From an uncultured Prevotella sp. (GTDB lineage Bacteria > Bacteroidota > Bacteroidia > Bacteroidales > Bacteroidaceae), in contig UQCW01000012.1 of assembly GCA_900539625.1 (NCBI GenBank), forward strand, positions 1 to 55,813: DNA of 55,813 bases, read 5' to 3'. This document shows positions 1 to 7,693 of the stretch, one piece after another. The translations under genes and the position numbers were made by a program. Below the pieces are notes generated by a model, which was not told where the DNA came from, ran no database searches, and was given only the letters and a program-made list of their open reading frames with translations. Within the stretch, counting starts at the first letter, position 1; the number at the start of each line of letters is the position of its first letter.

Positions 1-29
1 CTGGTCAAGAGGAGATGAAGCAAATGCTT

Positions 30-90
30 CCCTTCTATTATAAAAAAACTCGCAAGTGATGAACTTGCGAGTTTTTTTATAATAGAAGGG
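30..90. terminator. Long perfect hairpin, probable bidirectional terminator
   Basis: A perfect inverted repeat has 28-base arms (30-57 and 63-90) and a 5-base loop. The inner part is a classical terminator: a GC-containing stem (ACTCGCAAGT/ACTTGCGAGT) flanked by runs of 7 A and 7 T, so it can terminate in both directions. It lies 47 bases past the lpxA stop, and would also serve a gene arriving from the left of the window. The outer 12 base pairs beyond the A/T run are not needed for termination. Confidence 0.85.
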
Positions 91-136
91 GGCTTTCGGA
101 TGGTTACGGCTGATTTCTTGCGTTATATGAGGATTA

Positions 137-925
137 TCAATGATGTTCACTCATGTGGCGAACGATGCCGTGCTTGGCGTTCTTGATGAAATCAAGGATG
201 TTCTGAATCTCATCACTCATCGGGATTTGCTCGGGAATCTTGATGATGGCATCCTCAAGAGAGAAGTTTGAAGTGTAGATCAAACGATAGGTGTTGGCAA
301 TGTGGCGCAACACGCGTTCTGACGTATTGAAATGTGACAAGACGACGGAATTGACACCATGATAGGAGGCTGGATTGCCACCCAAAACAATGTAGGGAGG
401 AACGTCCTTCTGAACGCGGCAGCCGCTCTGCATCAATGAGAAACGCCCCACACGGACGTGCTGCTGAACTATCACGCCGCTACTCTGTATGGAATAGTCG
501 TCGATGACGCACTCGCCTGCTATGCTTACACCAATGCCAACAACGCAATGGCTGCCAATGACAACATCATGGCATACATGAACTTTGTCCATAAGGAAAT
601 TGCCATTTCCGATACGCGTTGCTCTATCGGAATGGATGCTTCCTGCTATGACGACATTTTCACGGATGCAATTGTTGTCGCCTATCTCTACATGGGTGGG
701 CGTGCCTTCCACATAATGAAAATCCTGTGGTTTCGCTCCGACTACTGCGTTCTGATAGATGACGTTATCGTTTCCTATGGTTGTTCCAGAGAGAACAGAT
801 ACATGCGGCATGATGACGCAATTATCGCCAATCACGACATCTTTCTCAATATATGCGAATGGCTTGATTTCTACGTTTTTCCCCAACTTTGCCTCAGGGT
901 CTACGTATGCTAACGGACTAATCAT
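137..925 (-). CDS. lpxA: Acyl-ACP--UDP-N-acetylglucosamine O-acyltransferase
   Basis: LpxA catalyses the first step of lipid A synthesis in the cytoplasm, moving a 3-hydroxyacyl chain from ACP to UDP-GlcNAc. The 262-aa length is normal for the family. The first ~190 residues are hexapeptide repeats of the left-handed beta-helix, such as IGDNCV and IGNDNV, followed by a helical C-terminal domain. His119 in VCHDV aligns by position with the catalytic His125 of E. coli. The stretch after CIREN reads VVIAG where LpxA proteins usually carry an Asn-Arg pair (as in INR), a local oddity. The gene follows the efflux operon on the same strand, separated by a hairpin at 955-1001. In many Bacteroidales lpxA sits next to lpxC/fabZ, so this may be a relocated or second copy. 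The family is clear; the exact acyl specificity cannot be read. Confidence 0.88.
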   Translation of the reverse strand: MISPLAYVDPEAKLGKNVEIKPFAYIEKDVVIGDNCVIMPHVSVLSGTTIGNDNVIYQNAVVGAKPQDFHYVEGTPTHVEIGDNNCIRENVVIAGSIHSDRATRIGNGNFLMDKVHVCHDVVIGSHCVVGIGVSIAGECVIDDYSIQSSGVIVQQHVRVGRFSLMQSGCRVQKDVPPYIVLGGNPASYHGVNSVVLSHFNTSERVLRHIANTYRLIYTSNFSLEDAIIKIPEQIPMSDEIQNILDFIKNAKHGIVRHMSEHH

Positions 926-954
926 AATATTAAAGTTGTATGTTTAGGTTATGG

Positions 955-1001
955 GGCTGTTTGTCGGGACGACGTTTTTCTCTCGACCCCTGACAAACAG
1001 C
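955..1001. terminator. Hairpin between efflux operon and lpxA
   Basis: A 10-bp stem, GCTGTTTGTC (955-964) with GACAAACAGC (992-1001), encloses a loop of about 27 bases. It lies just after the outer-membrane factor stop and before lpxA. There is no T-run on the minus-strand 3' side, so as a terminator for the efflux operon it would be leaky. It may instead act as a stabiliser or a partial attenuator. Confidence 0.4.
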
Positions 1002-1012
1002 GCCTTTTGGTT

Positions 1013-2398
1013 TTAACGTCCACCGCCAAGGGCCTGATACAGGGAGATGGTGGCCTGCACCTTGTCGAACTTATTGGAGATTAACGACAGCTTGGCTGAA
1101 AGAAGGCTCTGCTGGGCTGTCAATGTTTCGAGGTAGCTGGTAGTGTTTCCGTGTGAGAAGAGGAAATTGGTGCTTTCAACGGCTTTTTCCAATTCGGCAA
1201 CACGTTTGGCCTGTGCTGCTTCTTGAATGGTGTATGACTGATAGTTGCTCAGGGCATTGCTGACCTCGTTTCCAGCTTTGAGAAGAGACTGCTCGAAGCT
1301 AATCAGGGCCTGCTCCTGTTTCATTTTGGAAATTTTCAAGTTGGCAATCAATGCACCACGGTTGAAGAGCGGCTGGACCAAAGACCCGACTGCAGAGGCC
1401 AAGAACTTGGCGGGATTGACGATTCCTTTGCCGCCGCTGTTTGTCCATCCGGCTGTCCCAGAAAGCGTGATGGTCGGATAGAAAGAAGAGCGGGCCACAT
1501 TGACGCCATAGAAGGCATAGGCCAACTGCATTTCTGACGCACGCACGTCGGGACGGTTTGACAACAGCTGAAGGGGTACGCCCACTGATAGTTTCTCGGG
1601 GAAATTGGCTCCGCTGAATGTGCCGCGTTGGATGGGGTGTGGGGCTTCGTGAAGGAGGAGGCAGAGGGAGTTTTCTGCTGAAGTAATGCTCTGTTCAAGC
1701 GTGGGTACTGTGCTTTCAATCTGATAGAGATTGGCTCTTGCCTGGGAAACCGCTGCAGAGTTGGTCAGTCCTCCAACCTTGAACATGGTTTCCATTGCAT
1801 CAACGTTTTTCTTCCAGATTTCAATTGTGGCATTGGTGGTTGCAAGCTGTTCGTCGAGCATCTGAAGCGTGTAATATAGGTTTGCAACTCCGGAGATGAT
1901 GCCAGTGCGTGCCGCCTGCTTATATGCCTTGCTCTGCTCGAGCTGCATCTCATATTGTTTCTTCTGGTTGCGAACTGAGCCAAAAACGTCGATTTGCCAA
2001 CTTGCCTGAACGGGAAGTGAATAGGTCTGAGTGGCTTTGGCACCGTCGAAGCTGCTGACGGTTGCCTGAGGCACAAAATTCAACGCGGGCAGGTAAGCCA
2101 AACGCGAAACTTTCAAAGCGGCCTCTGCCTGCTGGATGGTCAGATCGGCGGTGCGAATATCGGCATTTTGCACCAGGGCTTTATTAATGAGAGCCTGCAA
2201 CTGGGGTTCGGAAAAGACTTCTTGCCAAGGCATATTGCCGAAGTTTGCCGTATCGGAAGCCAAGACAGCATAGGCCGCGGTGGTGTCGCGATAGAGACTG
2301 TCGCTGACGATGTTTTCTGGGCGCTCATAATTGCTGTAGATATGGCAACTGCTGAGCAAGGCCGAACATCCTATGATGTATAATATTTGTTTCTTCAT
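1013..2398 (-). CDS. RND efflux outer-membrane factor (TolC/OprM/NodT-type lipoprotein)
   Basis: This is the outer-membrane channel of a tripartite drug or solute efflux pump, forming a trimeric barrel with a periplasmic helical tunnel. The protein has 461 aa. A type II signal peptide ends in the lipobox LSSC (Cys18), so it is probably a lipoprotein. Two outer membrane efflux repeats rich in Ala, Gln and Leu helices follow, with typical text such as SNRPDVRASEMQL near residue 280 and a C-terminal helix pair ending SLYQALGGG. It is the third gene of the operon; the pump gene ends 131 bases upstream. Substrates cannot be inferred. Confidence 0.93.
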   Translation of the reverse strand: MKKQILYIIGCSALLSSCHIYSNYERPENIVSDSLYRDTTAAYAVLASDTANFGNMPWQEVFSEPQLQALINKALVQNADIRTADLTIQQAEAALKVSRLAYLPALNFVPQATVSSFDGAKATQTYSLPVQASWQIDVFGSVRNQKKQYEMQLEQSKAYKQAARTGIISGVANLYYTLQMLDEQLATTNATIEIWKKNVDAMETMFKVGGLTNSAAVSQARANLYQIESTVPTLEQSITSAENSLCLLLHEAPHPIQRGTFSGANFPEKLSVGVPLQLLSNRPDVRASEMQLAYAFYGVNVARSSFYPTITLSGTAGWTNSGGKGIVNPAKFLASAVGSLVQPLFNRGALIANLKISKMKQEQALISFEQSLLKAGNEVSNALSNYQSYTIQEAAQAKRVAELEKAVESTNFLFSHGNTTSYLETLTAQQSLLSAKLSLISNKFDKVQATISLYQALGGGR

Positions 2399-2529
2399 TG
2401 ATTTGTTGTTGTGAAACTGATTCTGGTTTCAGAATTATTCATACCTCCCTCTTGTCTTGCACGATGCCGACCGTTTCTGGCGGTGATGGTATGCGTTGCT
2501 GGACAAGGGGACGATATGGAGGTGTCTTT

Positions 2530-5500
2530 TTACTTGCTATATTGCTCGATATCAGCATTTGCTTCTGAGTTGTCAATGTCCTCCCATTTCATCGGAGAAA
2601 TCTTTTCCTGCAAATACTGGAAGATGACAAACAGAGCGGGCACGATGAATATCTGGCAGATCATACCGATCAACATACCGCCGATGGCTGTGGTACCCAA
2701 CGAGCGGTTGCTGTTTGCACCAACACCAAAGGAGAACATCAAAGGCAACAGACCAATGATCATAGCCATTGAAGTCATCAAAATCGGACGCAAACGGGCA
2801 CCAGCACCGAGAACTGCCGCCCAAGAGATGCTCATGCCCATCTTGCGGCGGTCGAGCGCAAACTCAACAATCAAGATGGCATTCTTGGCCAACAAACCAA
2901 TCAACATGATCAAGGCAATCTGCACGTAGATGTTGTTAGCGGCTTCACTGAATATCGGAATGATGGAGTTGATGCCTCCCATCATGTGGATGAAAATGAA
3001 CGAGCCTGCCAAACCAAACGGCACTGAGAGCAATACGGCCCACGGCAAAACGTAGCTCTCATATTGGGCCGACAGCAGGAGATAGATGAAGACGAAGCAG
3101 AGAAGGAACACGATGGCGGTTGTGCTACCTGCATTCGCCTGCTCTTCACGGGTCTGTCCAGAGAACTCAAATGAATATCCTTGCGGGAGATTCTGGGCGG
3201 CAACTTCTTCTATGGCCTTGATGGCCTGACCTGAGGTGTATCCAGAAGCCGGGTTACCGTTTACAGACATTGAAGTGTACATGTTGAAACGGTTGATATT
3301 GTCGGGGCCGTAGGTTTTCTTCAATGTGATGAACTCGGTGATGGGGGCCATCTCGCTGCCGTTTCTGACCTTTATTTTATAAAGGCTTTCATAGTTGCTA
3401 CGTTCGCTCTGGGCCGACTGGATCATCACGCGGTAGACTTTTCCGAAACGGTTGAAGTTTGAGGCATAGAGACCACCATAATATCCCTGCAACGTACTCA
3501 GGATAGTGCTGGGAGAAAGACCGGCACGCTTACACTTGGCGGCGTCAATGTCTATCTGATATTGGGGGAAGGCGGTGCTGAAGGTGGTCTGAGCTGACTC
3601 GATTTCAGGACGCTCTCTCAATTTGGCCAAGAAATCCTGTGCCACATCATAGAAATTCGTCAAGTCGCCACCGGTTCTGTCTTGCAAGTTGAGCGTGAAA
3701 CCATTGGTTGCACCATATCCCGTAATCATTGGTGGCTGGAAGAACAACACCTGAGCGTCTTTGAACACCTTGCGAGAACGGAGGAAAAGGTTTGCGAAGA
3801 CAACGGTTGAACTTTCTTTCATTGAACGCAAATCCCAGTCTTTCAATTTGATAATAAACGAACCGTAACTTGGGCCTTCGCCACCGATGAAACTGTAGCC
3901 GGAAATGACTGTGCTGCTTTCAACGGCAGGCACAGAGCGCACGAGGCTGTCAACCTGGTCAAGATAGGCTTCTGTGCGGTCCTGAGAGGTTCCTGGGGGC
4001 ATGGTCACGACGCCCATGATTGTACCAGTGTCTTCAGCAGGCACCATGGCCGTCGGAGTGATGTTCATCAGCGTGACGAGGCCGGCAATGCTGACCACGA
4101 CCAATGCTATGGTGAGAACAGGACGCTTGATAAAGCGCAGCACGTGTTTCTTATATTTCTTCAAGATGTTGTCGTAGCCATGATTGAAGGCATTCTGGAA
4201 TTTCTTCGTACTCATGCCGATCAAGGCGATGACACTGATGACGCTGAAGGCTGTGGCGATGACTGGATGTGACTCAAAATTGAAAGCACCGAAAATCAAG
4301 CCCAACACGCCGATGACGATCAAAATCACGGTCACTGAGGGGTGGATGAGACGGCAAAAGGCCTCGGTGTAGCGACCGGCCATAGTGGTGCGAGCTTCCT
4401 TCATCGCAACTCCCATGCGGTCTTTGAGATTGGTTTCCTTGTTGTGTGGCTTCAAGAAGATGGCACACAAGGCTGGAGAAAGGGTCAAGGCGTTCAATGC
4501 GGAGAAACCAATGGAGATGGCCATTGTCAGACCAAACTGGCGATAGAACGTACCAGAAGTTCCCGACATGAAACTAACTGGAATGAACACGGCCATCATG
4601 ACCAGGGTGATGGACACCAAAGCGCCGCCCAGTTCACTCATAGCGTCGATGGAGGCTTTTCTTGCTGAAGTGTAGCCCTGGTCGAGCTTTGCATGAACGC
4701 CCTCGACAACGACTATGGCGTCGTCAACCACAATGGCAATGGCCAATACCATGGCTGAAAGAGTGAGAAGGTTCAAAGAGAATCCAATGAGGTTAAGCAC
4801 GAAGAACGTACCGATTAAGGCGACAGGGATGGCAATTGTCGGAATCAAGGTGGAGCGGAAATCCTGCAAGAAGATAAACACCACGATGAAAACCAAGATA
4901 AAGGCCTCAAGTAGAGTCTTGAACACTTCATGGATTGAAGCAAAGAGGAAGTCGTTGACACTCTGTGCCACAGAGATTTTCAAACCGTCTGGAAGCTCCG
5001 TTTGACACTTGCCGAGCAAGGCTTCAACATCCTGTACGATTTTCGTTGCATTGGTTCCTGCAATCTGAGAAATCATACATGACACTGAACGGTTGCCGTT
5101 TACCTTGCCTGAGAATGAATAAGTATTTCGGCCCAATTCAACCTTGGCAACGTCCTTGAGGCGAAGAATCGTTCCGTCGGCATTTGCCTTGAGAACGATG
5201 TTTTCAAATTCAGGCACCTCAGACAAGCGTCCTTTGTAACGCAAGGTGTATTGATAGGTCTGTCCTTGGCGCTCACCGATGTTACCTGGTGCGGCCTCGA
5301 TGTTCTGTTCTGCCAAAGCGGCTGAGATGTCGCTCGGCATCAGATGGTGTTCGGCCATTTTTTCGGAATTCAGCCAAATACACATGGCATAATCTGCACC
5401 CATGACCATCGCGTCACCCACGCCCTGGATACGTTGCACCTGGGGAATGATGTTGATTTTAGCATAGTTCTCTATGAACTGCGCATCATATTTTCCAGAG

Positions 5501-5937
5501 GTGTCGGAAATTGAGAAGATGACAAGCATTGAGCTCTGGCGTTTCTGTGTGATGACACCGACCTTGGTCACTTCTGCCGGAAGAAGACCCTGGGCCTTGG
5601 CCACACGGTTTTGCACGTTGACTGCTGCCATATCGGGGTCGGTTCCCTGTTTAAAAGTGATCTGAATGCTGGCTGAACCCGTATTTGTTGCGGTTGAACT
5701 CATATAGTCCATGTTTTCCACACCATTGATTGACTCTTCAAGAGGGGCAATCACAGAGTTCAACACGGTCTGTGCGTTAGCACCCGTATAGGTGGTGCTG
5801 ACCTGCACCGTTGGAGGCGCAATATCAGGATACTGCGTAATTGGCAGGGAAATCAATCCCAAAGTACCCAGGATGACAATAACGATAGAGATTACCGTTG
5901 AGAGCACCGGGCGATTAATAAATCTATCAAGTTTCAT
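2530..5937 (-). CDS. RND multidrug efflux transporter, inner-membrane pump (AcrB/HAE1-like)
   Basis: This is a proton-driven inner-membrane pump that exports hydrophobic compounds through its periplasmic adaptor and the outer-membrane factor. Diagnostic residues are present: the Asp-Asp pair in TM4 (VVDDAIVVVEG) and the TM10 Lys in LLAKNAILIVEFA, which form the AcrB proton relay. The N-terminus RFINRPVLS and the porter-domain text are typical. At 1135 aa it is about 80-90 residues longer than AcrB. The extra length lies around residues 530-600, between the TM6 region and TM7, and contains two additional hydrophobic segments (TVILIVIGVLGLIFGAF and ATAFSVISVIALIG). I infer 14 rather than 12 membrane spans. 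It is the middle gene of the adaptor-pump-channel operon. Confidence 0.95.
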   Translation of the reverse strand: MKLDRFINRPVLSTVISIVIVILGTLGLISLPITQYPDIAPPTVQVSTTYTGANAQTVLNSVIAPLEESINGVENMDYMSSTATNTGSASIQITFKQGTDPDMAAVNVQNRVAKAQGLLPAEVTKVGVITQKRQSSMLVIFSISDTSGKYDAQFIENYAKINIIPQVQRIQGVGDAMVMGADYAMCIWLNSEKMAEHHLMPSDISAALAEQNIEAAPGNIGERQGQTYQYTLRYKGRLSEVPEFENIVLKANADGTILRLKDVAKVELGRNTYSFSGKVNGNRSVSCMISQIAGTNATKIVQDVEALLGKCQTELPDGLKISVAQSVNDFLFASIHEVFKTLLEAFILVFIVVFIFLQDFRSTLIPTIAIPVALIGTFFVLNLIGFSLNLLTLSAMVLAIAIVVDDAIVVVEGVHAKLDQGYTSARKASIDAMSELGGALVSITLVMMAVFIPVSFMSGTSGTFYRQFGLTMAISIGFSALNALTLSPALCAIFLKPHNKETNLKDRMGVAMKEARTTMAGRYTEAFCRLIHPSVTVILIVIGVLGLIFGAFNFESHPVIATAFSVISVIALIGMSTKKFQNAFNHGYDNILKKYKKHVLRFIKRPVLTIALVVVSIAGLVTLMNITPTAMVPAEDTGTIMGVVTMPPGTSQDRTEAYLDQVDSLVRSVPAVESSTVISGYSFIGGEGPSYGSFIIKLKDWDLRSMKESSTVVFANLFLRSRKVFKDAQVLFFQPPMITGYGATNGFTLNLQDRTGGDLTNFYDVAQDFLAKLRERPEIESAQTTFSTAFPQYQIDIDAAKCKRAGLSPSTILSTLQGYYGGLYASNFNRFGKVYRVMIQSAQSERSNYESLYKIKVRNGSEMAPITEFITLKKTYGPDNINRFNMYTSMSVNGNPASGYTSGQAIKAIEEVAAQNLPQGYSFEFSGQTREEQANAGSTTAIVFLLCFVFIYLLLSAQYESYVLPWAVLLSVPFGLAGSFIFIHMMGGINSIIPIFSEAANNIYVQIALIMLIGLLAKNAILIVEFALDRRKMGMSISWAAVLGAGARLRPILMTSMAMIIGLLPLMFSFGVGANSNRSLGTTAIGGMLIGMICQIFIVPALFVIFQYLQEKISPMKWEDIDNSEANADIEQYSK

Positions 5938-6076
5938 ATCTGATTTTTTGATAATGCTTTATAACGGCTTGTGTGTTGACTCATCAACGCTCCAACCCGA
6001 CTGGCACGCTCTTTTTTGAACGTCTCAGAATATTGGCACGCCGATGAGTTTCCCCGACACAAGTGTTCTCTTTTTC

Positions 6077-7246
6077 TTATTCTTCGTTAGGGAGCTTGCC
6101 AGCCTTCAAATCGGCTTTTGCCTTTGCCTTGTTTTTCTCGAGCTGGGCCTTGCTGATAGGATTGATTTTCTGGCCGTCTTTGAGTTGGTTGACACCGTCA
6201 ACGACGATGCGTTCGCCTGGACGCAGACCACCAGTCACGACATAGTTGGTACCGTCGTTCTGAGGAAGAACCTGAATCTCGCGCGATTTGATGACATTGT
6301 CGCTGCCAACAACGTATGTAAATTTCTTATCCTGGATTTCAAAGGTTGCCTTTTGCGGAACAAGGATGGCACCGGCAGCGCGCGTCGGCATCAAAACAGA
6401 GCCCGTACCGCCTGAACGAAGAATGCGTTCTGCATTATCGAATGTGGCACGAACCTGAACAGAACCAGTAGCGGGGTCTATCACGCCACTAATGGCCGTG
6501 ATGGCACCAGACTTGTCATACTGGGTGCCGTCGGCCATAACAAGCATAACAGCAGGCATACTATCCATGGCGCTCTTTATGCCGCCATTGCCCTTCGTGA
6601 AAGCCAGCATCTGCTTCTCCGTCATGCTGAAGTAAGCATACACTTTGGAAATATTGGACACGGTTGTCAACGGTTCTGCCATAGAAGAGTTTACAAGGCT
6701 TCCCACGCGATAAGGAATGGCTCCAATGACACCATCTGCAGGACTGGTGATGGTGCAATAACGCAAATTATTCTTGGCCTCCACGAGCGATGCTTCACAC
6801 TGGGCCAACTGGGCCTTCAGCGTCTGAAGCTGGTTGTTGGCCACATCGTAATCGTATTTGCTGATAATCTGCTTGTCGAGCAATTGTTTTTTATTGTTCA
6901 CCGTCAACTGCTGAGTGGCAATATTGGTGCGCACAACATTAATGGCGGCCTGCGCCGATTTTACCATAGCTTCATACTGCACACGATCAATCAAGAACAA
7001 CGGCTGACCAGCACGCACAAAGTCTCCCTCATCAACCAAGACCTTGGTTATATGGCCGGCAATTTTCGGTCTGATTTCAATATCCTGAACACCCTTGATT
7101 GTGGCCGGGTAAGAGGTGGTCAAGGTTGCATCAGTTGCTTGAACCGTCTCTACAGCAAAGTCATTACTTGCCGCAGGCATTTGCGTCTTGTTTCCACTGC
7201 ATGCACAAAGTGCTAAAGCAATAGCGAGATAAGCGATTTTTTTCAT
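6077..7246 (-). CDS. RND efflux periplasmic adaptor (AcrA/MexA-like lipoprotein)
   Basis: This membrane-fusion protein couples the RND pump to the outer-membrane channel. The protein has 389 aa with a type II signal peptide and lipobox LCAC (Cys16). The order is lipoyl/barrel-sandwich half (EIRPKIAGHITKVLVDEGD), alpha-helical hairpin (about residues 95-170), second lipoyl half (ITSPADGVIG), beta-barrel and membrane-proximal domain (ATGSVQVRATF). It is the first gene of the efflux operon, preceded by a strong Bacteroidetes-type promoter at 7363-7394. No TetR, AraC or MarR regulator gene is adjacent. The C-terminus is Lys-rich, which is unremarkable. Confidence 0.94.
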   Translation of the reverse strand: MKKIAYLAIALALCACSGNKTQMPAASNDFAVETVQATDATLTTSYPATIKGVQDIEIRPKIAGHITKVLVDEGDFVRAGQPLFLIDRVQYEAMVKSAQAAINVVRTNIATQQLTVNNKKQLLDKQIISKYDYDVANNQLQTLKAQLAQCEASLVEAKNNLRYCTITSPADGVIGAIPYRVGSLVNSSMAEPLTTVSNISKVYAYFSMTEKQMLAFTKGNGGIKSAMDSMPAVMLVMADGTQYDKSGAITAISGVIDPATGSVQVRATFDNAERILRSGGTGSVLMPTRAAGAILVPQKATFEIQDKKFTYVVGSDNVIKSREIQVLPQNDGTNYVVTGGLRPGERIVVDGVNQLKDGQKINPISKAQLEKNKAKAKADLKAGKLPNEE

Positions 7247-7362
7247 GTTGTCTATAATATAATATGTATTGTTTTTTATTCGATTACTCTAAATTGGACA
7301 ATAACGCCTAACGCGGATGTCATTTCAATGTCCTATTTGGATTGTACACAACTTACAAGCTA

Positions 7363-7394
7363 CAAAATTACGCATTAAAACTTGTTTATGCAAA
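7363..7394 (-). promoter_or_regulatory. Promoter of the efflux operon
   Basis: On the minus strand TTTG (7394-7391) is followed after 20 bases by TAATTTTG (7370-7363), matching the Bacteroidetes primary-sigma consensus TTTG/TAnnTTTG. The predicted start near 7357 gives a 5' leader of about 110 bases before the adaptor start codon. Confidence 0.75.
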
Positions 7395-7625
7395 AAAGTT
7401 TCGCCATATTCACTTGATTTGCGCTTTATTAACTCTGCAAGACTTCGCAATGCTTGTTTTACATTGCTTTATCAGTGGAAATAAGTATGCTCGGCATAAA
7501 ACATGGCGTACGTAATTCAGAAAAAATGTTGCCAATTGCCAAAAGTGGGGCCTCTTTTCCCCAACACACACACCAAAAATAGACACCATATCCAACCCTA
7601 ACACTGCAAAAATATCCTTTTTTGC

Positions 7626-7656
7626 TTTGCCCTTCAACTCCCTTACACTAACTTTG
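7626..7656 (+). promoter_or_regulatory. Promoter of the ClpC-type gene
   Basis: TTTG (7626-7629), 19 bases, then TAACTTTG (7649-7656) match the Bacteroidetes consensus. The start codon lies 37 bases downstream. A heat-shock-type element is not evident. Confidence 0.75.
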
Positions 7657-7693
7657 CCTAAAAAAGAGACAACCCCACATAAGAAGATGCTAC

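Larger units (their letters stand above)
7247..7693. other. Divergent intergenic region, efflux operon / clp gene
   Basis: These 447 bases separate two divergent genes and contain both of their promoters (7363-7394 minus, 7626-7656 plus). The 230 bases between the promoters hold no ORF I believe in and no clear operator palindrome. Confidence 0.6.

Noticed and set aside
2411..2929. 172-codon plus-strand frame opposite the end of the RND pump gene
   Set aside because: It is antisense to conserved pump sequence and shows no domain.
7410..7637. 75-codon minus-strand frame between the efflux and clp genes
   Set aside because: It spans the region upstream of both promoters, has no RBS and no recognisable features.
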